The position numbers and the translations under genes were made by a program. This document shows positions 37,201-45,856 of a stretch of 64,000 nucleotides of DNA, in pieces; within the stretch, counting starts at the first letter, position 1, and each line of letters starts with the position of its first letter. Below the pieces are notes generated by a model. That model was not told where the DNA came from, searched no databases, and was given only the letters and a program-made list of their open reading frames with translations. The stretch comes from JBAZOY01 sp041648505 (GTDB taxonomy: Bacteria; Desulfobacterota; Syntrophia; Syntrophales; CG2-30-49-12), in contig JBAZOY010000005.1 of the NCBI GenBank assembly GCA_041648505.1, positions 4,949-68,948 of the forward strand, written 5' to 3'.

Positions 37201-40200
37201 CGGACCATGTGACACCCTCAGGGCCTCGGCCGGTCTGGGGGCCTCTGCTTGAACCGCCCATTTTGGTGGTTGCAGGGTCGGACCATGAAAGGGCACGACA
37301 TTCTCCGGCTTCCCCTCCTGTGGCCGGGTAGACCGCTGGAGAAGCGAACCATCCGCCTCCCGGCCCATGGACCCGCCCATGTAAGTGGACATGATTCGTT
37401 CCTGCATTTTCAAAAACTGACGCATGGTATCAAAATACTCCGCCATAACCGCTGAGTTTCCAGCATTTGGCGCCTGTCTGTGTACTCCCATTTGCAACTC
37501 ATCCTCCTGCTGTTTTCGTGATGTCAACCTGTCTGTGACAATGGAATTATTCTGTGCATGGTTCTGAGATGGTGAAGACGGTGGTGTCTCATTCTGCGGC
37601 CTGTTTGTTGAGTGGATGTCTGTCGCATCTATGCGGACACCGATTTGCCTGACCGGCTCCGTATACCGCCGAGCTCCGCTGCCATTCAGGAGCCATGCAT
37701 GCCTTGGCACCGGTTTTACACGGTGTAAGCGTGCCAGATCAGCAAGGTCCCCATGAATACAGTCTCTCCCCTTAAACAGGCCGATCACATCCAGTTTTAC
37801 GCCGGCGCAGACCAACTGTCCGATGGCGTTCAGCATGTCGGCAATACCCCCGCCATGATGGCCATCAATGGCCACGGCCTGATGGGGACGACCCTCAAGG
37901 ATCTGGCCGATCAACCCGGTCAGGACGGCCTTGGGACCCAGCTCAAGGAACACCCTCGCTCCATCGCGATACATGGCCTCAACCTGGGCCAAAAACTCGA
38001 CTGGTCGGGTCAGATGATTCGCCATGGTCTGCCGGATTTGTTGTATATCTTTGGCATGTGGTTCTCCTGTGGTATTGGAATAAACTGGGATGCCGTTGCC
38101 CGGCTTCCAGACCGTCTTGCCGATCAGGTCAGCCAAAGCAGCCTGGGCCGGCTCAATAAATCGCGAGTGGAATGCAGCCGCAACCGGAAGCCGGCACATG
38201 GTGATCCCTACCTGGGAGATTCGTGCCACAGCCTCTTTGACGCCGGATGTTGATCCGGAAATGATGCTCTGTTTCGGTGCATTATGATTTGCAACAATCA
38301 CATCCTTGATGTCTGAAATCGCTTTTTCAACATCCTCTCTGGAGGCCTGGACCGCCGCCATGGTCCCCAGCTCCGCGGCTGCGGCCTTTGCCGCATCCAC
38401 AATAAACCTTCCCCGGGCCGCGGAAAGTGATATGAGAACGTCGAAATCGTAGAATCCACCGGCAAAGAGTGCTGGAAATTCGCCATAGCTGTGGCCGGCC
38501 AACATATGTATCTCCAGACCCAGGGTGTGCATCAGCCGCCAAAGACCGGCTTCAACAGCACCTAGGGCAGGCTGCGCCACATCGGTGCTGGTCATGGCCT
38601 TTGTAGCATCGTCCTTGGCTTGCTCACTGTAGATGTCGGTTGGAAAGATAAAGTGGCTCAGTCGCGCGCCTTTACCGAATCGTTCACTAAAGTCTGCACG
38701 CAATCGCTCATCGGCCTCAGACAGGGTTTCGGCCAGGATCGGGAAGTTGAGGGCCAGCTCCTGCAACATATGGGTATATTGAGATCCCTGACCGGAAAAC
38801 AGGACCGCCACCTTGGGAGCAGGCCCGGCGTGATCGCCGTGATAGACGCCGGGTATCAAAGCCGAGTCCTCACCCTTCAGATATTTCAGGGCCGCTCCTA
38901 TTTTATGGGTCAAATCATCAAGGCCTGTGGCGACAATGGCAATGGTCTCCCTTGCCGGTCGCCAATTTCGAACCAGGGTGCAGGCAAGATCACGCAGTTC
39001 GATGGATGATGACTTTTCAAGCCCTTGCTGGATGTGTACCAGCTGGGCAACGAGGCCATTACGGTCGTTGTCGGCCCACAACAGGAGTTCTGCCGGCCAG
39101 CGTTGAATCACGGCAGAACGCATCCAAGGCCGATACTCTCCGGTATACTCTTCCAGGGCAAAATGGAAGTTGGTCCCCCCAAAACCAAATGCACTGCAGG
39201 CAGCCCTGCGGGGATGACCATTTACGGTCAACCAAGGGATGGGTTTGTCAGTCAGGTACAGGGGGCAATCCTCCTGCATCAGGACCGGATTGGGTGTGGT
39301 TACACCAAAATGTGGAGGGAGCACCCGATGATGCAGCGCCAGGGTTACCTTGATGAGTCCGGCAACACCGGCCGTGGCCTTGGTGTGACCGATCAGGGTT
39401 TTTACAGAGCCGACCGCTGCCTGATGATGTCCGGCCCCTGCCTCTTTGAGCAGAGTAGTTGTGCTTTCCAACTCGGCCGTATCACCGGCCACGGTTCCTG
39501 TGCCATGGGCCTCGAATAGTCCCACCGTGTCTGGGCCAAAGCCGGCCTGATCATAGGCGCGACGCATAGCCCGCAACTGACCGGCAGGCAGCGGGGCTGT
39601 CAGGGCCTTAGCCTTGCCGTCACTGCTGCCGCCAACCCCTTTGATCACGGCATATATACGGTCACCGTCCTGTTCTGCATCTCTGAGCCGTTTCAGGGCA
39701 ACCATGGCAATGCCTTCGGAGATCACGATGCCGTCCGATGAGGCATCAAAGGTCCTGCAACGATCCTGCGGCGATAATGCCTGGGTCTTGCTGAAACACA
39801 TATACCCGAAAGGACCCTGTACCGTGTCCACGCCGCCGGCGATCACAAAACTGCTCCGTCCCGCGATCAGCTCAGTGACCCCCTGGTATATGGCGGCAAG
39901 AGACGATGCGCAGGCTGCGTCAGTGGTAAAATTCACCCCGCCCAGGTTGAGGCGGTTGGCAATGCGGCCGGCCACCACATTCGGCAGGATTCCGGGGAAA
40001 GTATCTTCGGTCCACTCCGGCAGACGCCTTGCAACTGAATCCGGGAGATACCCCTGAAACCGCGGCAACTCTGCTCGCAGGCCATACTGGATACCCACAT
40101 CACCTACCCCACCGCTGGCGCCGATAATAACGGAAGTCCGCTCCCGGTCAAATTCGCGGCTGTCATAACCGGCATCCACAAGGGTTCGTCGGGCCACTTC

Positions 40201-42528
40201 CAGGGCCATCAACTGCATGGGATCAATGGACTCTATGGACTTCGGCGGTATCCCGTAGCGGGTGGGATCAAAGGCCAGGTCATCCATAAATCCGCCGCGT
40301 CTGGCGTAGATCCTGTCCTTTGCCTGCCGGTTCTCATCATAGTAAAGACGCCAGTCCCACCGGTGCGAGGGTATTTCGGTAATGGCATCCACCTTGTTCA
40401 GAATGTTTTCCCAATAGTCTTGTGTGGTATTTGCCTTGGGCAGCAAGGCGGCCATGCCTATGATGGCCACATCTACAGGTTTCTGTCCGGAGGCAATTTC
40501 AGATGGCGTTACCTGACTGAGGCGCTCGGTCAGAAATGCATTTGCCCCATCAATGACCTGGCCATGCAATGTGCGTATGTCGGTCAGCTCCTTGCGAAGG
40601 ATGGCCACCTGGCCCAGCATATACATGCCTTCATGCTGCAGATAACTGCTGTCGAATTCCTGCATCTCGCCATTGTCACCCCGTCGGCCCACGCCTTTTG
40701 AGGCCAGTCGCAACCTGCCCATGATCAGGTCGTCCAGTATTTCGCGACTCTCATCCGCTGGGAGACCATTTGCGCGCAGCTCCAGACGCTTGCGAAGAAA
40801 TGTCTGTGCAAAGGGGGTATAGGCGCAGCGGCTTGCATGGCCCGGGCCGGTTTGGAGGCCTATGGTATGTTCGCAATCAATGGCCTCTTGCTGGAAAGAC
40901 GGGACGATGGCCCCGGACTCCACGATTTCCTTTGTAAAAAGGTAACTGCTGCCCATGAGGATACCGATCTTTACCGCCCGATTCACGAGCGGGGCAGCAA
41001 TGATCTGGACCATGGCAGAGGAGACCGCGTCATGAATACCGCCTGCAAACAGGACCTGGATGTCCGGGCCTGCTGCTTTTCCATTATCCAATTCCGAGAG
41101 CAGGCGATCAACCATGGTGCTCCACAGGACAAAGCTGCTGAGGGGGCCGATATGTCCGCCACATTCACGGCCCTCAAAGATAAACCGGTGTACACCTTCC
41201 TGGAGGAATAACGGGATCAGATTGGCAGTCGGGACATGCAGGAAAGCCAGAATGCCGGCCTTTTCCAGTTTGACCACCTGGTCGGGACGGCCGCCGGCAA
41301 TGATTGCAACGGCCGGCCGATATTTCATTATGGCGCTGAACTGCTCGTCGAGGAGGCCTTGGGGCGCGAAGCCCAATAAACCGATTCCCCAGGGGTTATC
41401 CCCAAGGGCCTGACGGGTCTCCTCCAATAGTTGATTCAGGGCAGGACCGGTCAGTAAGGCCAATGCAATCACGGGCAGAGCCCCAGCCTGTGACACAGCC
41501 CTTGCGAATTCTGCCTTGTCAGAAACCCTGCTCATGGGTCCCTGAACTACAGGCAGGCGGGTCCCAAAGACCTGGGCCAAGGGGGCATTTTCAGACAAGG
41601 GCATTCCTTCAACCGCTTGACGCAAGCTATTATCGATAACCGAATCCATGGCACGAAATACTGCGGCCATGCGGCCATATTGCCTGAGCCAGAGACCTGC
41701 GAAACAGACATCCTGACCCATGGGCAGCAGGCCATCCTTCGGATTCCGCCAATCCACCTTACCCTGTATCAAACTCTTTAAATCCCCGTGTTTTTGGCCG
41801 TCACCTTCAGTACAAAATGTCTGGGCCGACCGATAGCCCGGCCGAACCAGCACACGAAAGTATACACCCTCCTCACTATCTCCCACGGCAATGGTCTCAT
41901 GACCCGAGAAATTTTCCAAGACAGGACATAGTGCTTGGGCTAAAGGCGACTCATCCAAGAGCAGCACCTGACTATCAAGGACGCCACCCGCTACACCCGT
42001 GGCACTACAGGCCGCAGCCACGTATGGTGTAACGCCACCATGCACAAAAAGGGGCAACCTGGTCTGATCACGCCATTTTTGCAGCAAAATGAAACTGCTG
42101 TTTTCGCCGACAAAACCACCGGACTCATTTCCCTTTATGACAAGACCATCAACAATCCCATCCAACGGGATCTCGGGCCAATGGGCGGTTATCATCTCAG
42201 CTAATACGCGGACACCCTTTTGCCTGAGTCCTGCAATCCACTCCTGGCAGGCAAGGGCTGTTTTACCATCCAAAATTAGCCAATGCAGTCCCTTTAGGGC
42301 ATACTTAACCACGCCAACCCGTAGACTATCGTTTACAGAGTCAAGCTTTAACCCGTATTCGCCAGCAGCCTTTTGGGAAAGTAAATCGAGCTGGCCGAGA
42401 ATAAGGTCAGGGTCGGTTTCGAACTCGGCATTCAGGATACCGACACCTCCGGCACGGCAGGCAGAAATGGCCAGCGTTGCATCACAAAAACCGGCCGGGG
42501 TGTATACAAGTTTGTGGAATTTTGTCAT
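34291..42528 (-). CDS. Pfa-like megasynthase: ER-like/ER-like-KS-AT-ACP-KR-DH
   Basis: A 2745-residue enzyme. Residues 1-310 and 315-600 are two TIM-barrel units of the nitronate monooxygenase/PfaD enoyl-reductase type, with ESGG and ECGG phosphate-binding pieces. The ketosynthase (683-1130) has C873, H1008 and H1048. The acyltransferase (1238-1550) has S1347 in GHSYGE and H1454. The helix MAEYFDTMRQFLKMQERIM lies at 1695-1713. A single carrier domain has S1841 in LSIDSIKRVE. The ketoreductase (2140-2400) has GGLRG, Ser near 2320 and Y2334. The dehydratase (2460-2730) has H2477. Canonical PfaA has several tandem carriers and PfaD is separate, so this is a compact variant. The gene heads the operon; no strong promoter was seen. 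Confidence 0.9.
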   Translation of the reverse strand: MTKFHKLVYTPAGFCDATLAISACRAGGVGILNAEFETDPDLILGQLDLLSQKAAGEYGLKLDSVNDSLRVGVVKYALKGLHWLILDGKTALACQEWIAGLRQKGVRVLAEMITAHWPEIPLDGIVDGLVIKGNESGGFVGENSSFILLQKWRDQTRLPLFVHGGVTPYVAAACSATGVAGGVLDSQVLLLDESPLAQALCPVLENFSGHETIAVGDSEEGVYFRVLVRPGYRSAQTFCTEGDGQKHGDLKSLIQGKVDWRNPKDGLLPMGQDVCFAGLWLRQYGRMAAVFRAMDSVIDNSLRQAVEGMPLSENAPLAQVFGTRLPVVQGPMSRVSDKAEFARAVSQAGALPVIALALLTGPALNQLLEETRQALGDNPWGIGLLGFAPQGLLDEQFSAIMKYRPAVAIIAGGRPDQVVKLEKAGILAFLHVPTANLIPLFLQEGVHRFIFEGRECGGHIGPLSSFVLWSTMVDRLLSELDNGKAAGPDIQVLFAGGIHDAVSSAMVQIIAAPLVNRAVKIGILMGSSYLFTKEIVESGAIVPSFQQEAIDCEHTIGLQTGPGHASRCAYTPFAQTFLRKRLELRANGLPADESREILDDLIMGRLRLASKGVGRRGDNGEMQEFDSSYLQHEGMYMLGQVAILRKELTDIRTLHGQVIDGANAFLTERLSQVTPSEIASGQKPVDVAIIGMAALLPKANTTQDYWENILNKVDAITEIPSHRWDWRLYYDENRQAKDRIYARRGGFMDDLAFDPTRYGIPPKSIESIDPMQLMALEVARRTLVDAGYDSREFDRERTSVIIGASGGVGDVGIQYGLRAELPRFQGYLPDSVARRLPEWTEDTFPGILPNVVAGRIANRLNLGGVNFTTDAACASSLAAIYQGVTELIAGRSSFVIAGGVDTVQGPFGYMCFSKTQALSPQDRCRTFDASSDGIVISEGIAMVALKRLRDAEQDGDRIYAVIKGVGGSSDGKAKALTAPLPAGQLRAMRRAYDQAGFGPDTVGLFEAHGTGTVAGDTAELESTTTLLKEAGAGHHQAAVGSVKTLIGHTKATAGVAGLIKVTLALHHRVLPPHFGVTTPNPVLMQEDCPLYLTDKPIPWLTVNGHPRRAACSAFGFGGTNFHFALEEYTGEYRPWMRSAVIQRWPAELLLWADNDRNGLVAQLVHIQQGLEKSSSIELRDLACTLVRNWRPARETIAIVATGLDDLTHKIGAALKYLKGEDSALIPGVYHGDHAGPAPKVAVLFSGQGSQYTHMLQELALNFPILAETLSEADERLRADFSERFGKGARLSHFIFPTDIYSEQAKDDATKAMTSTDVAQPALGAVEAGLWRLMHTLGLEIHMLAGHSYGEFPALFAGGFYDFDVLISLSAARGRFIVDAAKAAAAELGTMAAVQASREDVEKAISDIKDVIVANHNAPKQSIISGSTSGVKEAVARISQVGITMCRLPVAAAFHSRFIEPAQAALADLIGKTVWKPGNGIPVYSNTTGEPHAKDIQQIRQTMANHLTRPVEFLAQVEAMYRDGARVFLELGPKAVLTGLIGQILEGRPHQAVAIDGHHGGGIADMLNAIGQLVCAGVKLDVIGLFKGRDCIHGDLADLARLHRVKPVPRHAWLLNGSGARRYTEPVRQIGVRIDATDIHSTNRPQNETPPSSPSQNHAQNNSIVTDRLTSRKQQEDELQMGVHRQAPNAGNSAVMAEYFDTMRQFLKMQERIMSTYMGGSMGREADGSLLQRSTRPQEGKPENVVPFHGPTLQPPKWAVQAEAPRPAEALRVSHGPGETAPKISQPEKVATVTSPANEPEKTIDRDKMTAILLSIVEERTGYPRDMVGLDQNLEADLSIDSIKRVEIVGALLNALPQRYKQALGEDIGTLNTQSTLNGMLDLLARLSGEGGTSLPFDQAGMDKMTDESGHPSRHVIRPKPESIDELGLKRLGKGHFIITQDKLGVAESLSLLLRNRDCTVTIVDRGLLKDENALNRWCASAETDSAAIAGLVHMAQLGADRLQTDAALDDWRHQLQVNEKSFFILLHHLYPRLKEDAHILSASALGGFFHREGDTGAGLALQAGFVGLLKSLHEESPGFKLKAVDVDQDQQADSIATALLGEMALCGGRLEVGYPAGVRTIFQTIPESLAPEEERPDEIRDMVVLATGGLRGVTAEVLRELAIPGNTFLLTGRSPLPDPEPEELQPLTTFSALQQHFVSEVRNGRLQMTLADIKCKIQSILSAREMRLNLADFRKRGATVEYYPVDVTHEDGMHQLLDRIYDQYGKIDGVIHGAGVIEDKLLPDKTSDSWSRVVETKVMGLLLLQKYLRPDRLRFFTVFSSVAGRYGNSGQTDYATANELMNRLCCQLSNHWGNLVNVKAFCWGPWGRTKFGAGMVTGDTEAKFAQKGIKLVSAELGRRVFREELTGPDRTHIEIVCGEGPWEQHENSVGQIERGLQPIENHVLPPLLDHATLTTLPKGEHVMTLCLGNSHAYLQEHCIDNVPVLPAAVALEMMAEAAAHLWPGWVVVEARDCRLLKGIEIKNPDQEYRLVIDPPTYGSSDGFEVNAAIQSEQDNGAYRIHYRSVLRLEHQFPGGFKQIPRLHTEKKLSVTKAYNEWLFHGPRFQVMEKIYGLSHSGAKSLVKTTLPTRWMETAEPNQKWVFDPGIVDAAAQMAILWARTFRDETPLPTRFGRVNRYSETMPEALYMDFEKITPEEDHLIRANVYFSDSQDNVVLSVEDMECVSSAELNRIAGRGKTPTLSAKKG

Positions 42529-42783
42529 TGTCTGGTTATAGTCCCTTCGAGACCTTTGAATTTTCCAAAATTTGTCCAGGGTTCACTTACATGCCCGATT
42601 TTTCAAAAAATAAGGCATGATGCTAAAATATCACAAACAATTGTTGATCAAAGGACAACCCCAGGAACTTCTTGAAAGAAATCCGGTCATTTTTACCTGA
42701 GTCACTCACAGTTTTTTGGGAGATACCAAATTCTATCTTCGGTCATCCCCGTCTCATAAATACAGGGGTATGGTAAATTATGG

Positions 42784-42924
42784 GTAGTTGTGCAAAGCTC
42801 TCATTTCATCAATACGGTTGGTCAATTTGGTAACGAGAAAAGGATTGCGGCATACGTGAAGAAACAGGGACTGGAAAAGGATTACAAGAAATTGCATAGT
42901 CAACAACTCGAGTTATTTGGTTAG
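42784..42924 (+). pseudogene. C-terminal coding remnant of unknown origin
   Basis: A plus-strand frame ends with GNEKRIAAYVKKQGLEKDY and then KKLHSQQLELFG before the TAG at 42922-42924. The lysine-rich, hydrophilic pattern ending in LELF looks like a genuine protein terminus, possibly of a mobile-element protein. No start codon or upstream domain can be joined to it. The hairpin follows the stop by two bases. Confidence 0.25.
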
Positions 42925-42926
42925 GA

Positions 42927-42950
42927 TACCCCGCAGCTTGCTGCGGGGTA
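42927..42950. repeat. Perfect 11-bp inverted repeat, REP-like hairpin
   Basis: TACCCCGCAGC and GCTGCGGGGTA are separated by TT, a perfect palindromic hairpin followed by GTTCATTTTT. The sequence type resembles extragenic palindromes handled by REP-associated tyrosine transposases. It could also terminate the plus-strand remnant just before it. I saw no second copy in the window. Confidence 0.55.
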
Positions 42951-43116
42951 GTTCATTTTTGACGATCTTGCAAAAAGTTTCAACAACCCTGTCACTCTTA
43001 CACAGCAAGAACTCTTTGTTCTGCAGTATGCCGAAAAGACAAACTTCCTCTTTTTTAGAGGAACAGGCGTCATAAGTAGAATATGTTCTAATGCGGTAAT
43101 GTCAAGGTAATAAAAT

Positions 43117-43203
43117 TGGTGCCGAAGCCGGGACTTGAACCCGGACGGGCGTAGCCCACTACCCCCTCAAGATAGCGTGTCTACCATATTCCACCACTTC
43201 GGC
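43117..43203 (-). tRNA. tRNA-Leu (anticodon GAG)
   Basis: The minus strand gives an 87-base tRNA with encoded CCA: acceptor GCCGAAG paired with CTTCGGC, anticodon loop TTGAGGG (anticodon GAG), a long variable arm and GGTTCAAGTCC in the T arm. The long variable arm and anticodon fit leucine. It lies 78 bp after secG, the same secG-tRNA-Leu(GAG) order as in E. coli. Its 3' end faces the accessory block. Confidence 0.93.
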
Positions 43204-43281
43204 AAATAGTTTTTCAAAAAGCAACACCACCACCCTCTTAGACAGCCTCCCTTGTTTTGAAACCTTTACGAAAGTTTCCCT

Positions 43282-43653
43282 TTAAGGGTGTGTTCCTGCC
43301 TTCGTTTTTTGTTCTGGAGTTGCTGCTGATTTTTCTGTACCCGTAGGAATGGCTTGGTTTGCTGCCTTTGTCTGCGGTACCGTTTTTTCAACCGCTGGTC
43401 GAGAGTGGCTATCCATCAATGATGTTCCTTTATGGATAGCATATGACAGGAAAAGAGATGTCAACATAAAGACTGTAGCCACCACTGTAGTCATTTTCCC
43501 GAGAAATGTTCCTGGACCACTGCTCCCAAAAATAGTTTGACTTGACCCACCAAAAGCCGCTCCCATATCCGCACCCTTACCAGCCTGAAGGAGAACGACA
43601 AAAATCAGCATAAAACAAACAACAATATGCAAGACAGTAACGAGAATTTGCAT
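43282..43653 (-). CDS. secG: Preprotein translocase subunit SecG
   Basis: SecG is a small inner-membrane partner of SecYE that helps protein translocation. The 123-residue protein has two membrane helices (about residues 3-21 and 53-71) joined by the conserved AGKGADMGAAFGGSSQTIFG loop, followed by a polar Lys/Thr/Pro-rich tail of about 50 residues. The gene lies 28 bp after tpiA and just upstream of tRNA-Leu. Confidence 0.93.
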   Translation of the reverse strand: MQILVTVLHIVVCFMLIFVVLLQAGKGADMGAAFGGSSQTIFGSSGPGTFLGKMTTVVATVFMLTSLFLSYAIHKGTSLMDSHSRPAVEKTVPQTKAANQAIPTGTEKSAATPEQKTKAGTHP

Positions 43654-43681
43654 GTTAACATACCCTTCTAAGAGATTTCAT

Positions 43682-44440
43682 TTAAGATCTTACTACCCTA
43701 ATAAACGATTCCACATCCAGGCTCGCTCCTCCTACCAAAGTACCATTTATGTCCCGCTGAGCCATCAGAGCAGATATATTATCCGGATTAACGCTTCCCC
43801 CATAGATGATGGTTAGATTACTGGAGATATCTTGCCCATGGTTTTTCCCCATCACTTGGCGAATAAATGCATGCACCTCCCCGGCTTGCTCCGGTGTTGC
43901 CGTTTTACCGGTACCGATAGCCCAGACCGGTTCATAGGCAACTATAATATTTCTTATATCATCAACAGTAAAACTGTTCAATCCTTCTTTAATTTGTCTT
44001 TCTATAACGGCAGACGTCCTTCCCTCTTCTCGTTCATCGAGGGTTTCTCCAATGCAGAGTATTGGTCTCAGGCCGAATTTCAGAGCAGTTCTGAGTTTTT
44101 TATTAATTACCTCGTCTTTTTCGCCAAACAGGGTACGGCGTTCGGAATGGCCTACGATGACATATTCACAACCAGCATCAACCAGCATCGGGGCGGATAC
44201 CTCCCCTGTATAGGCCCCCTCTCCCCTAATATTTTCGTGGAGGTTCTGGGCGCAGAGTTGAATCTCTGAACCCTTCAGCGCCTCCGCTACAGCATAAAGA
44301 GCTGTAAAGGATGGGGCAATGGCTACGTCCCTGTCAAGAGGTCCGGTAAGTTTCTTTCTCAGCCGAGATGCGAGATCAACTGCCTCCCGGATTGTTTTAT
44401 GCATCTTCCAGTTACCTGCTATAAATGGCCTGCTCGTCAT
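43682..44440 (-). CDS. tpiA: Triosephosphate isomerase
   Basis: TpiA interconverts dihydroxyacetone phosphate and glyceraldehyde 3-phosphate. The 252-residue protein has the catalytic lysine in NWKMH, the histidine in VGHSERR and the glutamate in [11 protein letters not shown], with the usual length. The frame is open for 30 more codons upstream, but the conserved start is the ATG at 44440 ([13 protein letters not shown]). The ribosome binding site there is weak. It follows gap after about 100 bp; the pgk gene often found between them is absent. Confidence 0.96.
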   Translation of the reverse strand: MTSRPFIAGNWKMHKTIREAVDLASRLRKKLTGPLDRDVAIAPSFTALYAVAEALKGSEIQLCAQNLHENIRGEGAYTGEVSAPMLVDAGCEYVIVGHSERRTLFGEKDEVINKKLRTALKFGLRPILCIGETLDEREEGRTSAVIERQIKEGLNSFTVDDIRNIIVAYEPVWAIGTGKTATPEQAGEVHAFIRQVMGKNHGQDISSNLTIIYGGSVNPDNISALMAQRDINGTLVGGASLDVESFIRVVRS

Positions 44441-44544
44441 TGTGTACCAAAAATCGATAAAAATAAAAGGCTGAGAAGTCCCAAAGGTTTTTAAAAGTCT
44501 TACGTACAAAACCTCTATACCATAAATCAACTTTCAGTGTTTCA

Positions 44545-45552
44545 TCAAAGTCTCTTCCCCATGTACAGGGCAAGATCCCTCATTCTGCATGCATAACCGC
44601 TTTCGTTATCATACCATGCAAATACCTTGATAAAATTTCCCCCAATCACTTTGGTCAGGGGGGCATCTACAATAGATGAGAAAGAACTGCTCGTAAAATC
44701 TATGGAAACTAATTCCTCTTCGGAGAAAGCCATAATGTCCTTTAGCTTGCCCTCAGACGCCGTCTTCAAGGCGCCGTTGATCTCGCCGACAGTAACCTGA
44801 CGCCCAACCTCTACCGTCAGATCTACCAGAGAGACATTGGGTGTCGGAACCCTCAGGGCAAGTCCGTCAAGTTTTCCCTTTAAAGCAGGAATCACTTCGG
44901 CAACCGCAATAGCTGCTCCTGTAGATGTGGGAACAATAGACATGGCTGCTGCCCGGGACCTTCTCAAGTCTTTATGGGAACCATCGAGAAGTCTCTGATC
45001 CATCGTGTAGGAGTGTATCGTTGTCATGAGTCCCCTGATAATAGTAAATTCGTCATTGATGACTTTGGCTACGGGGGCAAGACAGTTTGTAGTACACGAT
45101 GCATTGGATACAATGTGATGCCTGCCCGGGTCATAGGTTTCTTCGTTGACTCCCATTACAAAGGTACCGTCAATTCCTTTCCCGGGGGCGGAGAGGATTA
45201 TCTTTTTAGCCCCGGCGGTAAGATGTCCTGAAACCTCATCTTTCTTTCTGAATTTACCCGTTGATTCGAGGACGATATCAACGCCCAACTTACCCCATGG
45301 TAGATCGGTGAGATTCGTGGTGACGTTTGTTACCTGGATTTTTTTCCCGTCCACAACGAGAGCATCTTCCTCTGTAACAACAGAGGCCTTAATTTTCCCA
45401 TGAACCGAATCGTATTTTAGAAGATGAGCAAGAATGTTTGGTTTGGCCCTTGAATTAACGGCGACAATGTCAATATCTTTACAACCAAGGCATGCCCTGA
45501 TGAGATACCTGCCGATCCTGCCAAAGCCATTTATTGCTACTTTAACAGCCAT
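44545..45552 (-). CDS. gap: Glyceraldehyde-3-phosphate dehydrogenase, type I
   Basis: This enzyme oxidises glyceraldehyde 3-phosphate with phosphate and NAD(P). The 335-residue protein has the dinucleotide loop NGFGRIGR near the start and the catalytic cysteine in SNASCTTNC near residue 153, with standard length. The ATG at 45552 follows an almost perfect AAGGAGGTGA site, suggesting high expression, and a sigma-70-like promoter lies about 180-210 bp upstream. It is the first gene of gap-tpiA-secG. Confidence 0.97.
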   Translation of the reverse strand: MAVKVAINGFGRIGRYLIRACLGCKDIDIVAVNSRAKPNILAHLLKYDSVHGKIKASVVTEEDALVVDGKKIQVTNVTTNLTDLPWGKLGVDIVLESTGKFRKKDEVSGHLTAGAKKIILSAPGKGIDGTFVMGVNEETYDPGRHHIVSNASCTTNCLAPVAKVINDEFTIIRGLMTTIHSYTMDQRLLDGSHKDLRRSRAAAMSIVPTSTGAAIAVAEVIPALKGKLDGLALRVPTPNVSLVDLTVEVGRQVTVGEINGALKTASEGKLKDIMAFSEEELVSIDFTSSSFSSIVDAPLTKVIGGNFIKVFAWYDNESGYACRMRDLALYMGKRL

Positions 45553-45856
45553 GATTCACCTCCTTTAAAATCTTAAATGAGAACTTTGAAATTTGTGTTC
45601 ACAGGCACTGACAATCTTTAATTCGCGCCTTCTGAATTCCATTGCCACCATTTTGTGAAGAAGCGGCTCTCATCTGCTCTTACTGAGCCGCAGGAAAATT
45701 GAACATGGTCGACTATAAGTCGATCAATTAAGTATGATATCCATACTGCTTATTTTAGTCAACTATTTTTTCCGAATATTTTGTCTAAATCGTTTACATA
45801 ACGGTAGCCTTTAAGTTGTTTAATAAACAGGAATTAATGGGCCAGGAAAGATGATC
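45553..45856. other. Intergenic region upstream of gap
   Basis: About 300 bases between nth and gap hold the ribosome binding site of gap and a promoter candidate at 45734-45762. I see no gene. Confidence 0.5.
45734..45762 (-). promoter_or_regulatory. Sigma-70-type promoter candidate for gap-tpiA-secG
   Basis: On the minus strand TTGACT (45762-45757) and TATCAT (45739-45734) are spaced by 17 bp. The resulting leader of about 175 bases before the gap start is long but plausible. Found by eye. Confidence 0.45.

Larger units (their letters stand above)
42529..43116. other. Spacer between the accessory block and tRNA-Leu
   Basis: About 590 bases hold a short coding remnant (42784-42924) and a perfect hairpin (42927-42950), both listed separately. 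Otherwise there is no gene. This is the presumed upstream region of the megasynthase operon (read leftwards) and the junction between the accessory block and the gap-tpiA-secG-tRNA region. Confidence 0.5.

Noticed and set aside
29541..42541. Many long plus-strand open frames opposite the megasynthases
   Set aside because: They mirror the minus-strand codons of the synthases, have no ribosome binding sites and give Pro/Arg/His-rich translations.
43117..43203. Search for a duplicated tRNA-Leu 3' end at the other side of the accessory block
   Set aside because: No copy of the tRNA 3' sequence was found near 9.8-10.6 kb or elsewhere in the block.
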